Shown piece by piece: positions 19,585 to 28,053 of a DNA stretch of 64,000 nucleotides. Position 1 is the first letter of the stretch. Each line of letters starts with the position of its first letter. A program made the translations under genes and the position numbers. Below the pieces are notes generated by a model. It had not been told where the DNA came from, made no database searches, and was given only the letters and a program-made list of their open reading frames with translations. The stretch is from the NCBI GenBank assembly GCA_947243795.1, contig OX365943.1, positions 682,001-746,000 of the forward strand, in the 5' to 3' direction. The stretch is from Saccharomyces uvarum. Lineage: Eukaryota; Ascomycota; Saccharomycetes; Saccharomycetales; Saccharomycetaceae.

Positions 19585-21321
19585 ATGAATGGAAACCGCA
19601 TAGTGGAGCCTGGCTATGACCTAAAGGGACTCAATTCGGGAAATTCGAGATCAAAAATGGACAAAGATCCCATTATTAGCAAATTTCATGGGGCTGGTCT
19701 CAATGATACTGAAGACGATGAAGACAGTAGCGTGAATAGCAACCGCAATACTGGCTGGATTTCTTCGATGATAAACGACGAAAAACGGAAGTTGGAGGGG
19801 AAAACAAAGTTGAATGATGAGGAAGATCTACATTTATCCAGGGCCACCTTGAATAATTGTGACGCTTTAGTGAAGATACTAACAGACATAATAAAGTTAG
19901 AGTTTGTTATCCACCAATCATGGTACATCAGGTCTCTTTACAAGAGTGTTTTGATTCAATTCGAAGTGGAAACAACCAGGAGCAATAAAGGAAGCGCTGA
20001 CAATAGCGATGATGGTAAGGATAACAATAACGGTAACGAGGACGACAGTTTTTATAAGGATTTGAGCCTGAAATGCATTAAAAAGTGTGAAAAGTCGTCC
20101 CTTGCCCTTGAGTCGTTATCTAAAGACATTGACAAGATAAGAGATTTCATAATGTCTAGGACGATAGAAAATAACAGGGTTGACATACTATTACAGAACT
20201 CGATGACATTACTACTCGAGTGCTGGATATACACAATGAAGAGGCTACGCCATCTGAGGATGAAAATCGCAGGCATTTTTGTTAGATCCAAGCTTTTACT
20301 TATTGATCATGAGCTCGTGACCATATGGCATTTTCTACAGGAGCAGAGTAACGAACACGAAATGGTAAATAATGAAAATGAACTGAAATTAAGAGAAACA
20401 ATAAAATCGTACAGAGCGTTCATTAAGATATTCATTCAGCAGCTAGAAGATTCTGAAGTGGGATCTCCGTCTTCCTCCTTATTTGAAGAATGTTTACACG
20501 TGTTCTTGGATATTGAATCGATGTACAATTCGTTGAACCTGAATTGGTTATTGAACGAGAATAAGGCATTACAAGAAAGACTCCTGTCATCGTCCTCGTC
20601 GTCGCAAAACGGTCATTTTAAGGGCCTTCCCGTTATCGATGAAAGGAAGGAAATTGAAGATATCAGCTCATTTGTCAATAGTATTGTCGATGCATCCATG
20701 TTAACGCATGATCTGACACCAATTAATTCATCGGACAGTGATGATCTGTCTAGCGGAGTACTCGACCGTCTGGATGAGAGAAGATTATCTTCATCTACCT
20801 CAGATATGTCATTGATGATGCAAAGAACATCACTACAAAAACAACTTCCCACTTTGCTGACCGCTTTTAGTAATGCTAGAAGGCTGGAACAAGAATTGCA
20901 AAATGCACGCAAGATGGAAGATAATAAGCATAGCACTGGCGATTTTGATTCAAACGTACGACAGAACGAAAACGGTATGTCTTCAAGTATATCCTCAGTC
21001 ATCTCTCAAACCTCGACATTGGCATCCCCGTCTCCTCCAATGTCGTCATCCTTTCTATCCACAGCACCTTCGCAATCAAGTTCGCGCACGGCCACACTAC
21101 CATTTCCTTCCTCCTCTTCACTTCTGGAAGCACAAACACAAACACTAAAGAACAACATGTCTCAATGGCTAAACCAACCGCGGTCTAGCTTCAATGGTGC
21201 AAAACCTAGCCCGACAAACCATATCGGATTCCACAGTAATGTCTTAAATACACTCTACGGTATCGGCGGTGGCACAACAAGAGCTTATAAACCAAATCAA
21301 TCTCCATCACAAAACACATGA
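19585..21321 (+). CDS. MDM36: Mitochondrial distribution and morphology protein Mdm36
   Basis: Peripheral protein that works with Num1 to tether mitochondria to the cell cortex, affecting fission and inheritance. The 578-residue product has an acidic, low-complexity start, a helical conserved core (about 60-330, including CDALVKILTDIIKLEFVIHQ) and a Ser/Thr-rich C-terminal region ending in a conserved segment (NHIGFHSNVLNTLYGIGGG). It is a little longer than the S. cerevisiae protein (562). Divergent from DIB1 across 210 bp. Recognised by sequence memory and synteny (YPR083W). Confidence 0.92.
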   Translation: MNGNRIVEPGYDLKGLNSGNSRSKMDKDPIISKFHGAGLNDTEDDEDSSVNSNRNTGWISSMINDEKRKLEGKTKLNDEEDLHLSRATLNNCDALVKILTDIIKLEFVIHQSWYIRSLYKSVLIQFEVETTRSNKGSADNSDDGKDNNNGNEDDSFYKDLSLKCIKKCEKSSLALESLSKDIDKIRDFIMSRTIENNRVDILLQNSMTLLLECWIYTMKRLRHLRMKIAGIFVRSKLLLIDHELVTIWHFLQEQSNEHEMVNNENELKLRETIKSYRAFIKIFIQQLEDSEVGSPSSSLFEECLHVFLDIESMYNSLNLNWLLNENKALQERLLSSSSSSQNGHFKGLPVIDERKEIEDISSFVNSIVDASMLTHDLTPINSSDSDDLSSGVLDRLDERRLSSSTSDMSLMMQRTSLQKQLPTLLTAFSNARRLEQELQNARKMEDNKHSTGDFDSNVRQNENGMSSSISSVISQTSTLASPSPPMSSSFLSTAPSQSSSRTATLPFPSSSSLLEAQTQTLKNNMSQWLNQPRSSFNGAKPSPTNHIGFHSNVLNTLYGIGGGTTRAYKPNQSPSQNT

Positions 21322-21743
21322 GCCATATGAGAGTGAAATGGTGAACACACAACAAATACCCGAGAAGATCAACAACCTCATTGCTACCCGAAAAAACCAA
21401 ATTAAAAATGAACCACATAAATACAACACAAAAATATACCATACATAACACCTTTACACATATAACTACTAATGCATGCACCCACTTGACGATTGTCCTG
21501 CCCGTATATCTTTGCTAAATCAAAGCATGTTTATTTAATATTCCCTTTTTTTTTTCACTCATGCCCATCGCAGCGAATTTTAACTTGAAAAATTATGGAA
21601 GACGTTTAATTGGAAAACAATGGTACTCTTATCAAACCTTAATTTAGGGAAAACCACTCTTTAAACCGTCGTATCTCGTATCTCGTTGCTAGCACGTATC
21701 CAGTGCTTTATCTTTTTAGCCTCTCTCTACAGTTTCTACACAT
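21322..21743. other. MDM36-YPR084W spacer
   Basis: A 422-bp spacer between two plus-strand genes with MDM36 3' sequences and the YPR084W promoter. No gene or repeat seen. Confidence 0.5.
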
Positions 21744-23111
21744 ATGTCAGAAAAGACATCTGAAGAAAGACCAATACGGCTGGCCGTTCTGGGAGGTTCA
21801 TCTACTGGTAAGACATCCCTGATATCTAGGCTTACTGTCGATATAGTCCACGAGGCTCACTATCCAACAAGAAACCAAACGAACTGGCTTTTTGACTTTG
21901 TTCCTACATCGATCTTGGCTAGAACTATACTAGATGAACAAGCTCATGAAAGACTTTCCCTTCGCTCTCCAAGCAGCCAAACTCTAGAGCCTATTTTCCC
22001 ATCGCCAGAAATCTCTAGAAATGTATTACTGTCACCATTGGTATTTCAAGCATCCACCGATAATTTTCAAGCGGTGAGATTACAGAATAAAAGCCATTCC
22101 AAGAGGTCTTTGTCGTTAGATAAATCCGAATCGCCATTCTACCAGACTTTTACTAATGAAACTCAAGCAAAAGATACCCTCGAGAATAATAAAACAGATA
22201 AGTTTAATATTGCTAACCATTTCAAATTACCTCTAAACTACATTCCTCCTGAATACACACCTATCCAAATTGATATTATTGATACACCTGGTTTCAGTCC
22301 TGATACCGTAGTGCCATTCTTAGAAGTATCGCTTTTCAGGGATCTAGGAAGATCCATTTTACATGGGCTAGCAGACGAGCCAAGACAGCCCGTGTCCACC
22401 ACTTCATTGTTGGTTGCCTCTGGTGCTTCTGAGTTAAATGGTAAAATTGACGGCTATGTTTTCGTCTATAGTGCGGTCCCTGAACTAAACCATGCTGGAG
22501 GCCCCCCAGAATATGGAGATGATGTACTGAGAACAGATGCAGAGGGAGTTGATGATGGTGGGTTTGAGTTATTAAAAGTAATCAGAAATTGCATTTTGGA
22601 CGCTTGGACTGAATTTCGAAATTATGAGAAAAGATGGGAAGAAGGCAAAGAAGACGACATATATTCATTGGTTTACAGTTTGAAACATCTTTGGAGCAAA
22701 AACAATAAAGAAAAGACCGCCAAGATGGAGCAATTAAGATCATATAATACTAAACTGAAATCCATTGAACTAGACCCTTCGTCGCCTGATTCACCACCAC
22801 CATGTATAATTGTTTGCTCTCATGTTAATCATGAGTTGGCCAGTCCAATGCTAATTGAAATGGGGAGACAGTTGGCAACGAAATGGAAGTATGGGTTTGT
22901 GGGTATAGATAGCATGGATGATCTCAATGTCGATGTGGCCATTAGCTTACTCGTCAAGGAACTATCGGAAAAGATGAAACTACTAATGGCAAATCCCACT
23001 GGAAGTGGAAGCATTTTATCTTCAACCTACAACCCTCATTTGATAAACGACAAGAAGAAAAACAGCACATCTGGTTTAAACTCAAGTATGTTCAAAAAAG
23101 TTATCAAATAA
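21744..23111 (+). CDS. Uncharacterised protein with P-loop GTPase-like motifs (YPR084W orthologue)
   Basis: The 455-residue product matches S. cerevisiae YPR084W (456 residues) in position and length; no function is established that I know of. Seen directly: a Walker A/G1 motif GGSSTGKTS at residues 17-25 inside a typical beta strand-loop-helix (IRLAVLGGSSTGKTSLISRL), and a G3-like segment IDIIDTPGF near 178-186. Later come strand-like IIVCSHVN, where a G4 motif would fall, and a Gly/Asp-containing strand. The canonical NKxD is absent. A Ras-like or related P-loop NTPase fold is an inference from these motifs. Confidence 0.85.
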   Translation: MSEKTSEERPIRLAVLGGSSTGKTSLISRLTVDIVHEAHYPTRNQTNWLFDFVPTSILARTILDEQAHERLSLRSPSSQTLEPIFPSPEISRNVLLSPLVFQASTDNFQAVRLQNKSHSKRSLSLDKSESPFYQTFTNETQAKDTLENNKTDKFNIANHFKLPLNYIPPEYTPIQIDIIDTPGFSPDTVVPFLEVSLFRDLGRSILHGLADEPRQPVSTTSLLVASGASELNGKIDGYVFVYSAVPELNHAGGPPEYGDDVLRTDAEGVDDGGFELLKVIRNCILDAWTEFRNYEKRWEEGKEDDIYSLVYSLKHLWSKNNKEKTAKMEQLRSYNTKLKSIELDPSSPDSPPPCIIVCSHVNHELASPMLIEMGRQLATKWKYGFVGIDSMDDLNVDVAISLLVKELSEKMKLLMANPTGSGSILSSTYNPHLINDKKKNSTSGLNSSMFKKVIK

Positions 23112-23235
23112 CCGATATCAAATGGCAGTTTTATAAACATAATCCACATATGACCATAAGTCATTACATTTGCACACATAAATATATATAATAACGTACG
23201 TACTTATGAGTATGTTCTTCTTCTATAGAAAACCA

Positions 23236-24585
23236 CTATAATCTATTGAGTTTTATGGTACCGTCATCATAGCCAATAATACACCAACTGAATTTTGCCA
23301 AGGTTTTGATGCGTCTGAGTTCCCCCAATTTCAATCCATCTGATTGCACATCAAAAGATTTTAGGCCGATCATCGACCCCACTTTATAGTTATTCGATTT
23401 CGAGCTGGATTCGGTATTTGAGTTGTTACCGTTCGTTAAGTCTCCGATAGAACTGTCATTGGCGACCACGTTGTTTTTTGTCTTCACAAAAGTTTTTAAG
23501 ACTTCCGAAGTATGCACATTTATAACAATTGTTTTGCCTGACCAATTACTCACGACTAAGTAGTCATCTGTTATTACATCGATTTGACTTATGTTCTTTA
23601 GGGGAAGATCAATTCTTGATGGTTCGCTTACTCTCAGAGTACTGGAACATTTAATCAGTAACGTGTCATCCTTAATGTATTCTGCCGCAGGCCGTGTTAA
23701 ACGGTTTATCGAGAACTTGTGCTTAGTTATGAAACTGTCCGTAGAACAACTATATAGTTCATCCCCGCTAACGCACATATTTAGTATTGGATTTGGGTAA
23801 TGATCATTGGAAATATGGATCAAATAGGCAACACCCTTTTGAAGTTCCTCGTCAAAGGTGGTTGTGAACCCGATTATATACCCATTTTCAAAACCTAAGA
23901 ATACGATATCATTCAATCTAGCCAATTTCATTATAATACCAAACTTGGAGTCCTTAGGCACGTTGAAAGTTTCTAGAAGGTCTTGCTTCTTTAGAAAGTT
24001 GGGGAAATTGATGTTATTAAAAGGTCTTTGTAGTTTAGATTTTGGATCTTGCATTATCTGGAATATGTCTATAGCTTCTGAATCGTTAGTATGACAACAA
24101 ATAAGTCTATACGATTCGTCATCCTTCCCATCCTTTGATTCGACTTGAGAATCCATAATAAAGTTTGCAAAATTTAATGTATTTACAGGCATTTCATAAA
24201 TTTGGGCCCATTGCAGATCCGTCCTTTTATTGGACTGAGGTTCTCCAATCACCAAATCCGTAGATAATAAGGCTGATGCTTCCAGCTTGAACATTCGTAG
24301 CATGGAATCTTTGCAGAGAACGGAAAGCACGGTGCTATCCACCCATTGGAACGCTATAATGTGCGGATGGTCTTCGATCTGTGTACACGTAACGGGCCTT
24401 TTTGTCACCAAGTCCCAGATGACAAAAAGGCCATCGCTATCACCAGATAGCAGGACGGGCACCTTTGAAACGGATGCCATTTTGATAGTCTGCAATGCTG
24501 TAATGCCCTTTTTATGATTACGTAAGGTGAAATCGGACAAAGTCAGTGAACTCTTTATACTCCCTCCATTACTAAAGCGCCCCAT
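23236..24585 (-). CDS. ASA1: ASTRA-associated WD-repeat protein Asa1
   Basis: WD40 beta-propeller protein of the yeast ASTRA assembly, with Tra1, Rvb1/2, Tti1/2 and Tel2, involved in maturing PIK-like kinases and chromatin complexes. The 449-residue product shows WD-like units, for example PVLLSGDSDGLFVIWDLVTK near 42-62 and the final WCIIGYDDGTIKLNRL at the C terminus. Slightly longer than the S. cerevisiae protein (443), mainly from an Asn/Ser-rich insert near 380-400. Placed by synteny (YPR085C) and architecture. Confidence 0.9.
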   Translation of the reverse strand: MGRFSNGGSIKSSLTLSDFTLRNHKKGITALQTIKMASVSKVPVLLSGDSDGLFVIWDLVTKRPVTCTQIEDHPHIIAFQWVDSTVLSVLCKDSMLRMFKLEASALLSTDLVIGEPQSNKRTDLQWAQIYEMPVNTLNFANFIMDSQVESKDGKDDESYRLICCHTNDSEAIDIFQIMQDPKSKLQRPFNNINFPNFLKKQDLLETFNVPKDSKFGIIMKLARLNDIVFLGFENGYIIGFTTTFDEELQKGVAYLIHISNDHYPNPILNMCVSGDELYSCSTDSFITKHKFSINRLTRPAAEYIKDDTLLIKCSSTLRVSEPSRIDLPLKNISQIDVITDDYLVVSNWSGKTIVINVHTSEVLKTFVKTKNNVVANDSSIGDLTNGNNSNTESSSKSNNYKVGSMIGLKSFDVQSDGLKLGELRRIKTLAKFSWCIIGYDDGTIKLNRL

Positions 24586-24870
24586 TTCTTCAACCTTTTA
24601 TTATCCTCTATGATATTTCTCCTATCCTTGCAATGCGCATGACAATCATATATGCACACGTATAAATACGTATAGTCTGTTTTGGTGCTCTTTCTTTTAT
24701 TTTGCACTCGTCAGCGGTTTCGTCTTGAATTTTGCATAAAGTTGAAAAATTTCATTACAAATCGACATAAGAAATAGAAAAGTAAGAGAAACATCATTTT
24801 TAAAAGACAAAACAATAGACACTAGTGTGGACGACCTAGTGATAAAGAAGGGGAGTAGCAGACACACATA

Positions 24871-25908
24871 ATGATGTCTAGGGAGAGCGTAGATAGAAGA
24901 GCAGGAAGGAGGGGTCCTAATCTGAATATCGTCCTAACGTGCCCGGAATGTAAGGTCTATCCACCAAAGATCGTAGAAAGATTTAGTGAGGGGGATGTCG
25001 TATGTGCTCTTTGTGGCCTTGTACTATCTGATAAGCTAGTGGACACCAGATCCGAGTGGAGAACGTTTTCCAACGATGACCATAACGGTGATGACCCAAG
25101 TCGTGTTGGTGAAGCGTCAAATCCATTATTAGATGGGAATAACCTATCGACAAGGATTGGTAAGGGTGAAACTACAGATATGAGATTTACCAAGGAGCTG
25201 AATAAGGCGCAGGGGAAAAACGTCATGGATAAAAAGGATAACGAAGTACAGGCTGCATTTGCTAAGATCACCATGCTGTGTGATGCTGCTGAATTACCCA
25301 AGATTGTAAAGGATTGTGCCAAAGAAGCCTATAAACTTTGTCATGATGAAAAGCTATTGAAGGGTAAATCAATGGAGAGTGTTATGGCTGCGTCCATTTT
25401 GATTGGTTGCAGACGTGCTAAAGTGGCAAGAACTTTTAAAGAAATTCAATCATTGATCCATGTCAAGACCAAAGAATTTGGGAAGACATTACAAATAGTG
25501 AAAAACATTTTAAGAGGCAAGAGTGAAGATGGTTTCCTAAAGATCGATACCGACAATATGAGTGGTGCGCAAAACCTTACTTACATCCCTAGATTCTGTT
25601 CCCATTTGGGTTTACCAATGCAAGTCACTACATCTGCTGAATATACCGCAAAGAAATGTAAAGAAATCAAAGAAATTGCAGGTAAATCTCCCATCACTAT
25701 TGCTGTTGTCTCCATTTATTTGAATGTCCTGCTATTTAGAATCCCTATTACGGCAGCAAAAGTTGGTCAGACCTTGCAAGTTACTGAAGGTACCATTAAA
25801 TCTGGTTATAAGATCCTGTACGAGCACAGGGACAAACTTGTGGATCCACAACTTATCGCCAACGGTGTTGTGTCCTTAGATAGCTTGCCAGGAGTAGAAA
25901 AGAAGTGA
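24871..25908 (+). CDS. SUA7: Transcription factor IIB
   Basis: General RNA polymerase II initiation factor; bridges TBP-promoter and polymerase and helps choose start sites. The 345-residue product has an N-terminal zinc ribbon (Cys24, Cys27, Cys45, Cys48), the B-reader segment including [10 protein letters not shown] (residues about 62-71), and two cyclin repeats (about 120-215 and 230-330). Length equals the S. cerevisiae protein. The start is [10 protein letters not shown]; initiation at the second ATG would remove one residue. Divergent from ASA1. Confidence 0.98.
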   Translation: MMSRESVDRRAGRRGPNLNIVLTCPECKVYPPKIVERFSEGDVVCALCGLVLSDKLVDTRSEWRTFSNDDHNGDDPSRVGEASNPLLDGNNLSTRIGKGETTDMRFTKELNKAQGKNVMDKKDNEVQAAFAKITMLCDAAELPKIVKDCAKEAYKLCHDEKLLKGKSMESVMAASILIGCRRAKVARTFKEIQSLIHVKTKEFGKTLQIVKNILRGKSEDGFLKIDTDNMSGAQNLTYIPRFCSHLGLPMQVTTSAEYTAKKCKEIKEIAGKSPITIAVVSIYLNVLLFRIPITAAKVGQTLQVTEGTIKSGYKILYEHRDKLVDPQLIANGVVSLDSLPGVEKK

Positions 25909-26139
25909 TAAAGTAGTAATCAATAAATCATAAAAATAGCAAATCATGCATATGCGTGTCGGAAGGTTGAATATTGTTCCGTGACAGCAAATCCATCTAT
26001 TTATTTATTTATTTTTATACTGCAAAAAAAAGTGAACATGTTATAATCTAACGAGAGTTTTTCTGTTAATAATAGTTGAAAGAGTGAATTAAACTAGATA
26101 TTGAAATATGTATATATATATAGACTCGAATAGTGAGGT

Positions 26140-27777
26140 TTAACCCATACCGAATTGTTTTGCCATTTGTTGCATTTGTGGGTCTTGCATCATTTTCATC
26201 ATTTCATTCATATCAGGCATTCCTCCACCCATTCCACCGCCCATTCCGCTACCACCAAACATGCTCATCATATTTTGCATTAGACCGGGATTTTGTTTCA
26301 GTTTTTGTTGTGCTTGTTGCATCATTTGTGGCGATACTTTGGGCATACCTGGCATATTGGGCATACCTGGCATACCTGGCATACCTGGCATACCTGGCAT
26401 ACCTGGCATTCCAGGCATCCTGGCATTTGCGCCGGGAGCACCCGGTTGTTGTTGTGTTGCAGTTTGTGCCATTCTCGCCATCATTTGCTGTTGCATTAAT
26501 ATCATTTCCACTTCGAAAACAGATGTACCTGAACCTTTGGCCACACGAACCATTCTGGTAGGCTGATCGATAAACATTCTACCATCGGATTCTAGTTCTT
26601 CCCTTGTCATGGAATCCAAAACGTAGACCATTTTCTTCATCTTTTGAGAGGTTTCTTCTTCTCCTACCTGGTTCATCATATTACTCATTCCTGGAATCAT
26701 CTGTGCTATGTTCGATAATGGACCCATTTTCATTATGGTTTGCATTTGCTTCTTAAAATCTAACAATGTGAACTTACCCTTTTGAATGTTTTCCATAGTA
26801 GCTTTTGCATCCTCCTTATTGGAAACGGTTTGCAATTGCTCGAAAAGACTTTCAATATCACCGATACCTAGTAATTTGGATATGAATGATTTGGGTGAGA
26901 ATTTTTCCAAGTCATGGATATGCTCACCGGTACCGATAAAGATAATCGGAGTGTTAGTGGCTGCTACGGCAGAAATGGCACCACCACCTCTAGCATCACC
27001 ATCCATCTTAGTTAATATGATAGCACCAAAATCAGATGAGTCTTTGAAAGCCTTGGATTGCTGCTCCGCGGCTTGACCGATGGATGCATCCAAAACCATG
27101 ATAGTTTGATTGGGCTTGATAACATTAGATATCTCAATCATTTCTTGAAATAATTCTTCCTCTTGACGATGTCTACCAGAAGTATCAACTATGATTATGT
27201 CGAATTTTTCCTTCTTGAACTTGTTGATACCTTCTTCCGCAACTTTGGCAGGATCTGTTTCCGTATATGACCCATAAAATGGAATTCTTGCTTTTATAGC
27301 ATTTTGCTTCAATTGGTCAAACGCACCAGCACGGAAAGTATCCGCACACACTAAACCAACTTTAAAACCTCTCTTCGAGTAATAGACCGCTAGCTTGGTA
27401 CAGGAGGTAGTCTTACCAGAACCCTGCAGCCCGACAAACATAATGATGTTCGTTTTTCTCTTCTTGGGCACAAAGGCCTTCTCTTCACTACCTTCACAAG
27501 TGACCAGTTTACACAGTTCATCAAACACGGTTTTCTGAATAAGCTTCTTCGTTTGTGCATTTGTCGTGGCCTTCTCGCTGCGGTTCTCGCTCAGCAGCTG
27601 GGACCTTATATTATTTCGTAACTTGGAAACCAAGGCAATATTGACATCCGACTCTAACAGCGCAGTAACGATGCCCTTTAACATAACATCCACGGATGTG
27701 GCAAAATCATCCTGCGTGTTGGAGATCGCACTGTTCACAGCAGAGTTGATCCGCTTCCCCAAATCAGCCAAAACCAT
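26140..27777 (-). CDS. SRP54: Signal recognition particle subunit SRP54
   Basis: GTPase of the signal recognition particle; binds ER signal sequences and SRP RNA and docks with SRP receptor. The 545-residue product has an N domain (1-90), a G domain with [15 protein letters not shown] (about 108-122), [17 protein letters not shown] and a [10 protein letters not shown] closing motif, then the Met-rich M domain (about 310-545). The M domain contains a tandem Met-Pro-Gly run coded by 9-bp repeats. Frame length slightly exceeds S. cerevisiae (541), consistent with different repeat copy number. Confidence 0.97.
   Translation of the reverse strand: MVLADLGKRINSAVNSAISNTQDDFATSVDVMLKGIVTALLESDVNIALVSKLRNNIRSQLLSENRSEKATTNAQTKKLIQKTVFDELCKLVTCEGSEEKAFVPKKRKTNIIMFVGLQGSGKTTSCTKLAVYYSKRGFKVGLVCADTFRAGAFDQLKQNAIKARIPFYGSYTETDPAKVAEEGINKFKKEKFDIIIVDTSGRHRQEEELFQEMIEISNVIKPNQTIMVLDASIGQAAEQQSKAFKDSSDFGAIILTKMDGDARGGGAISAVAATNTPIIFIGTGEHIHDLEKFSPKSFISKLLGIGDIESLFEQLQTVSNKEDAKATMENIQKGKFTLLDFKKQMQTIMKMGPLSNIAQMIPGMSNMMNQVGEEETSQKMKKMVYVLDSMTREELESDGRMFIDQPTRMVRVAKGSGTSVFEVEMILMQQQMMARMAQTATQQQPGAPGANARMPGMPGMPGMPGMPGMPGMPNMPGMPKVSPQMMQQAQQKLKQNPGLMQNMMSMFGGSGMGGGMGGGMPDMNEMMKMMQDPQMQQMAKQFGMG
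26342..26419. repeat. 9-bp tandem repeat inside SRP54 (Met-Pro-Gly tract)
   Basis: Eight to nine head-to-tail copies of a 9-bp unit (ggcatacct on the plus strand), some with changes, encode consecutive GMP triplets in the M domain. This is a coding minisatellite prone to copy-number change; variation between species is inferred. Confidence 0.9.
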
Positions 27778-27963
27778 ACTTCCTTCTACTCCCTGGTATG
27801 TTGCCTTTTCTTGCTTCCTAGATCTTGCCTATTCAACCACTTTTACTATCTTGTTCTATCAATATTTTTTCACTTTGTTGACGCATTTGTCGTTAGCTGT
27901 GATTTTTGGGCTCTGCGTGGTGAACGAAAAGGCCATCATAATAAAACAATATAAGTAGTGAAT

Positions 27964-28053
27964 ATGCAGCCGAAGAACTCTCAATTGTGGATGGCTGGAA
28001 CCTACAAGAACACTCGAGAGAAATGGACAGTGTATGGGACGATGCTAGAATAG
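27964..28053 (+). promoter_or_regulatory. Upstream ORF overlapping the YPR089W start
   Basis: An ATG at 27964 opens a 29-codon frame, with a second ATG in the same frame at 27991, that ends at a TAG (28051-28053). It overlaps the YPR089W start codon (28023) in another frame. If transcripts begin upstream of 27964, scanning ribosomes would meet it first. Whether it is in the 5' UTR cannot be told from sequence. Confidence 0.45.

Noticed and set aside
26133-26566. Plus-strand open frames antisense to the SRP54 3' end, with repeated WHTWHTWHT- or GIPGIPGIP-type products
   Set aside because: They simply translate the 9-bp repeat of SRP54 in other frames.
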